Shown piece after piece: positions 62,915-64,000 of a stretch of DNA of 64,000 nt. Origin of the DNA: Allolucifera butyrica (GTDB lineage: Bacteria > Bacillota > Negativicutes > Sporomusales > UPPP01); contig NZ_UPPP01000074.1 of the NCBI RefSeq assembly GCF_900476375.1, positions 1 to 64,000 on the forward strand, written 5' to 3'. Position 1 is the first letter of the stretch, and each line of letters begins with the position of its first letter. The notes beneath the pieces were generated by a model, which worked only from the letters and a program-made list of their open reading frames with translations, was not told the DNA's origin and made no database searches. The position numbers were made by a program, and so were the translations under genes.

Positions 62915-63388
62915 CTATCCCAACTGACTCATTTTTACTTTCAGTACCACTTTGCGGACAGTACTTTTCGTGCCGGCCTCACACCCGGGACGATGAACAT
63001 CCCAGGGAAAAAAGACGGCATACATTCCGGCCGACAGCTTGATTTCCGTTTCCTTCTCGACGGCCGCATAAAAAACCACGTCTTTCTCCTTTAGTCTATC
63101 TTCCGTAACAACCATTGCTGCGGTACGTACACCAAACCCAATAACTTCTTCCCCGGCGGCAATATATTGTATGTCCGCGTAAACCGCATGCGTTTCCGGC
63201 TTTTTCTCCGCTTTTGGTTTGGTTTCATACTCCGAGACCATGGCATACAAGGCGTCGCCGTCGATATCATAACGTCCGGGTGACATCTCGCTAAACCGGT
63301 TGTTCTTTAAATACTGCAGTCCTTTTACCAAGGCCGGCGGTAGAAATTTCCCCTCCTGCTCCAAATTGTCAACATGTCCTAAAATCAT
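62915..63388 (-). CDS. YhcH/YjgK/YiaL-family (DUF386) protein
   Basis: A protein of 157 residues with cupin-like fold marks: GRYDIDGDALYAMVSEYETK, ETHAVYADIQYIAAGEE (metal-binding His and Glu), FAVFFPWDVHRPG-type segment AVFFPWDVHRPGC and KVVLKVKM at the end. The family is linked to sugar-acid and sialic acid metabolism, where members may act as anomerases or isomerases. The neighbouring UTRA-type regulator on the same strand could control it. Confidence 0.88.
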   Translation of the reverse strand: MILGHVDNLEQEGKFLPPALVKGLQYLKNNRFSEMSPGRYDIDGDALYAMVSEYETKPKAEKKPETHAVYADIQYIAAGEEVIGFGVRTAAMVVTEDRLKEKDVVFYAAVEKETEIKLSAGMYAVFFPWDVHRPGCEAGTKSTVRKVVLKVKMSQLG

Positions 63389-63544
63389 TCTTTAACCCCC
63401 TAACACAGTAATCGATTTTTCTCTTTCCAGAATAATCCGTTTGGCTTACCTAGTCTATTTCTCCCTCCATCGTCTTCTTCCTCTAACATAAGGCGATTCT
63501 TCTGCCGTTTTACAAGAAAGACCTTAAGGGTCTTTTAGTGGAAG

Positions 63545-63616
63545 GAAAGTATTTTACTTTTCGGCTTTCTTAAGAAGAATGTGTTATTTAGAAACAACTC
63601 GAAAAGTTATACTTTC
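63545..63616. repeat. Inverted-repeat element, family C, copy 2 (reverse orientation)
   Basis: The reverse complement of this 72-base stretch matches 28270-28342 almost base for base, including both arms and TTCTTAAGAA. It lies in the gap between the YhcH-type gene and the UTRA gene. Confidence 0.7.
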
Positions 63617-63626
63617 CGATCCCATG

Positions 63627-63652
63627 AGAAAAACCGCCAGCGCGTTTTTTTA
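63627..63652 (-). terminator. Terminator of the UTRA-domain regulator gene
   Basis: Minus strand AACGC-GCTG-GCGGTT stem (one bulge) followed by TTT, overlapping the stop codon region. Confidence 0.5.
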
Positions 63653-64000
63653 CCGGACCGCAATAAAGCGGATGGTTTTATTGGTTTGAACCTCGATTGT
63701 ATATTGTGCCAAAACGGATTTTTTTAAGTATACCTTATGTTCAATTTGCAGGGTGGCACTCCCGTTTTCCATCTGCAACAAGCCGGCCAATTCTCCCTCC
63801 ACCTTGATGGCCGTAACATTCTTAATGGCATGGCTAATTCCATATTTACAGTCTTCTTCAATATATTTAAACACTGAACCCCGGGGAGTTTTGGCGGCAT
63901 CAAAATTTCTAAACAGATATTGCGGCATATACGTTTCTTCCAGGACGCAAGGAGTGCCGTTGATCGTGCGCAAGCGAATATAGTGGTGCAGCTTGCTGCC
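63650..64000 (-). CDS. UTRA domain of a GntR/HutC-family regulator, 5' end outside the window
   Basis: The frame is open to the window edge and gives the last 116 residues: GSKLHHYIRLRTINGTPCVLEETYMPQYLF is the start of a UTRA ligand domain, and VEGELAGLLQ, ATLQIEHKVYL and YTIEVQTNKTIRFIAVR complete it. The N-terminal winged helix lies beyond the edge. Such regulators usually bind phosphorylated sugars and may control the YhcH-type gene. Confidence 0.85.
   Translation of the reverse strand, partial: GSKLHHYIRLRTINGTPCVLEETYMPQYLFRNFDAAKTPRGSVFKYIEEDCKYGISHAIKNVTAIKVEGELAGLLQMENGSATLQIEHKVYLKKSVLAQYTIEVQTNKTIRFIAVR

Overview
The window looks like a chromosome segment of a diderm, endospore-forming Firmicute of the Negativicutes (Sporomusaceae-like). 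Two RND/adaptor efflux systems and a TolC-type outer membrane protein imply an outer membrane. SpoVAD and DUF1657 proteins imply spores. The NiaR, LexA and biotin-repressor type operators and the Clostridium-type nitrogenase are Firmicute features. This assignment is inferred from gene content; no rRNA is present.

Layout. 0-4.4 kb: the tail of a probable transposase with IS-end repeats, tRNA-Arg, a zinc-ribbon membrane protein, a 31-residue peptide gene, a niacin transporter/repressor pair (niaP-niaR) with an operator, a LUD-domain protein, and a tRNA-Asn/Glu/Val cluster. 4.4-17 kb: M29 aminopeptidase, spermidine synthase, a secreted GH26-like hydrolase, a polar amino acid ABC transporter behind an attenuator-like hairpin, a probable Tat-exported HD protein, a GNAT, a PLD-type nuclease, a CBS-pair protein and small secreted proteins. 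16.8-28 kb: CheX, an SOS-type LysM protein with two LexA boxes, an RND operon with a TetR regulator, an ArsA-type ATPase, a HAD phosphatase, GlnRS and an HD-GYP phosphodiesterase. 28-38 kb: a TolC homologue, a PIG-L deacetylase, SpoVAD/DUF1657, a type III polyketide synthase with a methyltransferase, a PHP phosphatase, an auxin-efflux-type carrier and an inositol phosphatase. 38-46.7 kb: a second RND operon with its TetR regulator, adenine deaminase and a fucose-isomerase-like protein.

47-51.6 kb is a biotin operon (membrane protein-bioW-bioF-bioD-bioA) behind a clear BirA-type operator; bioB is not in the window. 52.7-62.4 kb is a compact molybdenum nitrogenase operon, nifH-nifI1-nifI2-nifD-nifK-nifE-nifN-nifB-ferredoxin-anfO, read leftwards from a roughly 490-base leader with several hairpins and two possible mini-ORFs. 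The right end holds a YhcH-type protein and the tail of a UTRA-domain regulator.

The intergenic DNA contains several small dispersed repeat families: two MITE-like elements with terminal inverted repeats, a 73-base inverted-repeat element present twice in opposite orientations, and a related 77-base leader in front of both cheX and the ArsA gene. I see no CRISPR array, phage or obvious genomic island. I did not find a clearly new multigene system. The best leads are the shared cheX/arsA leader, the nif leader, the repeat families and the operator shared by the tolC-like gene and the second RND operon.
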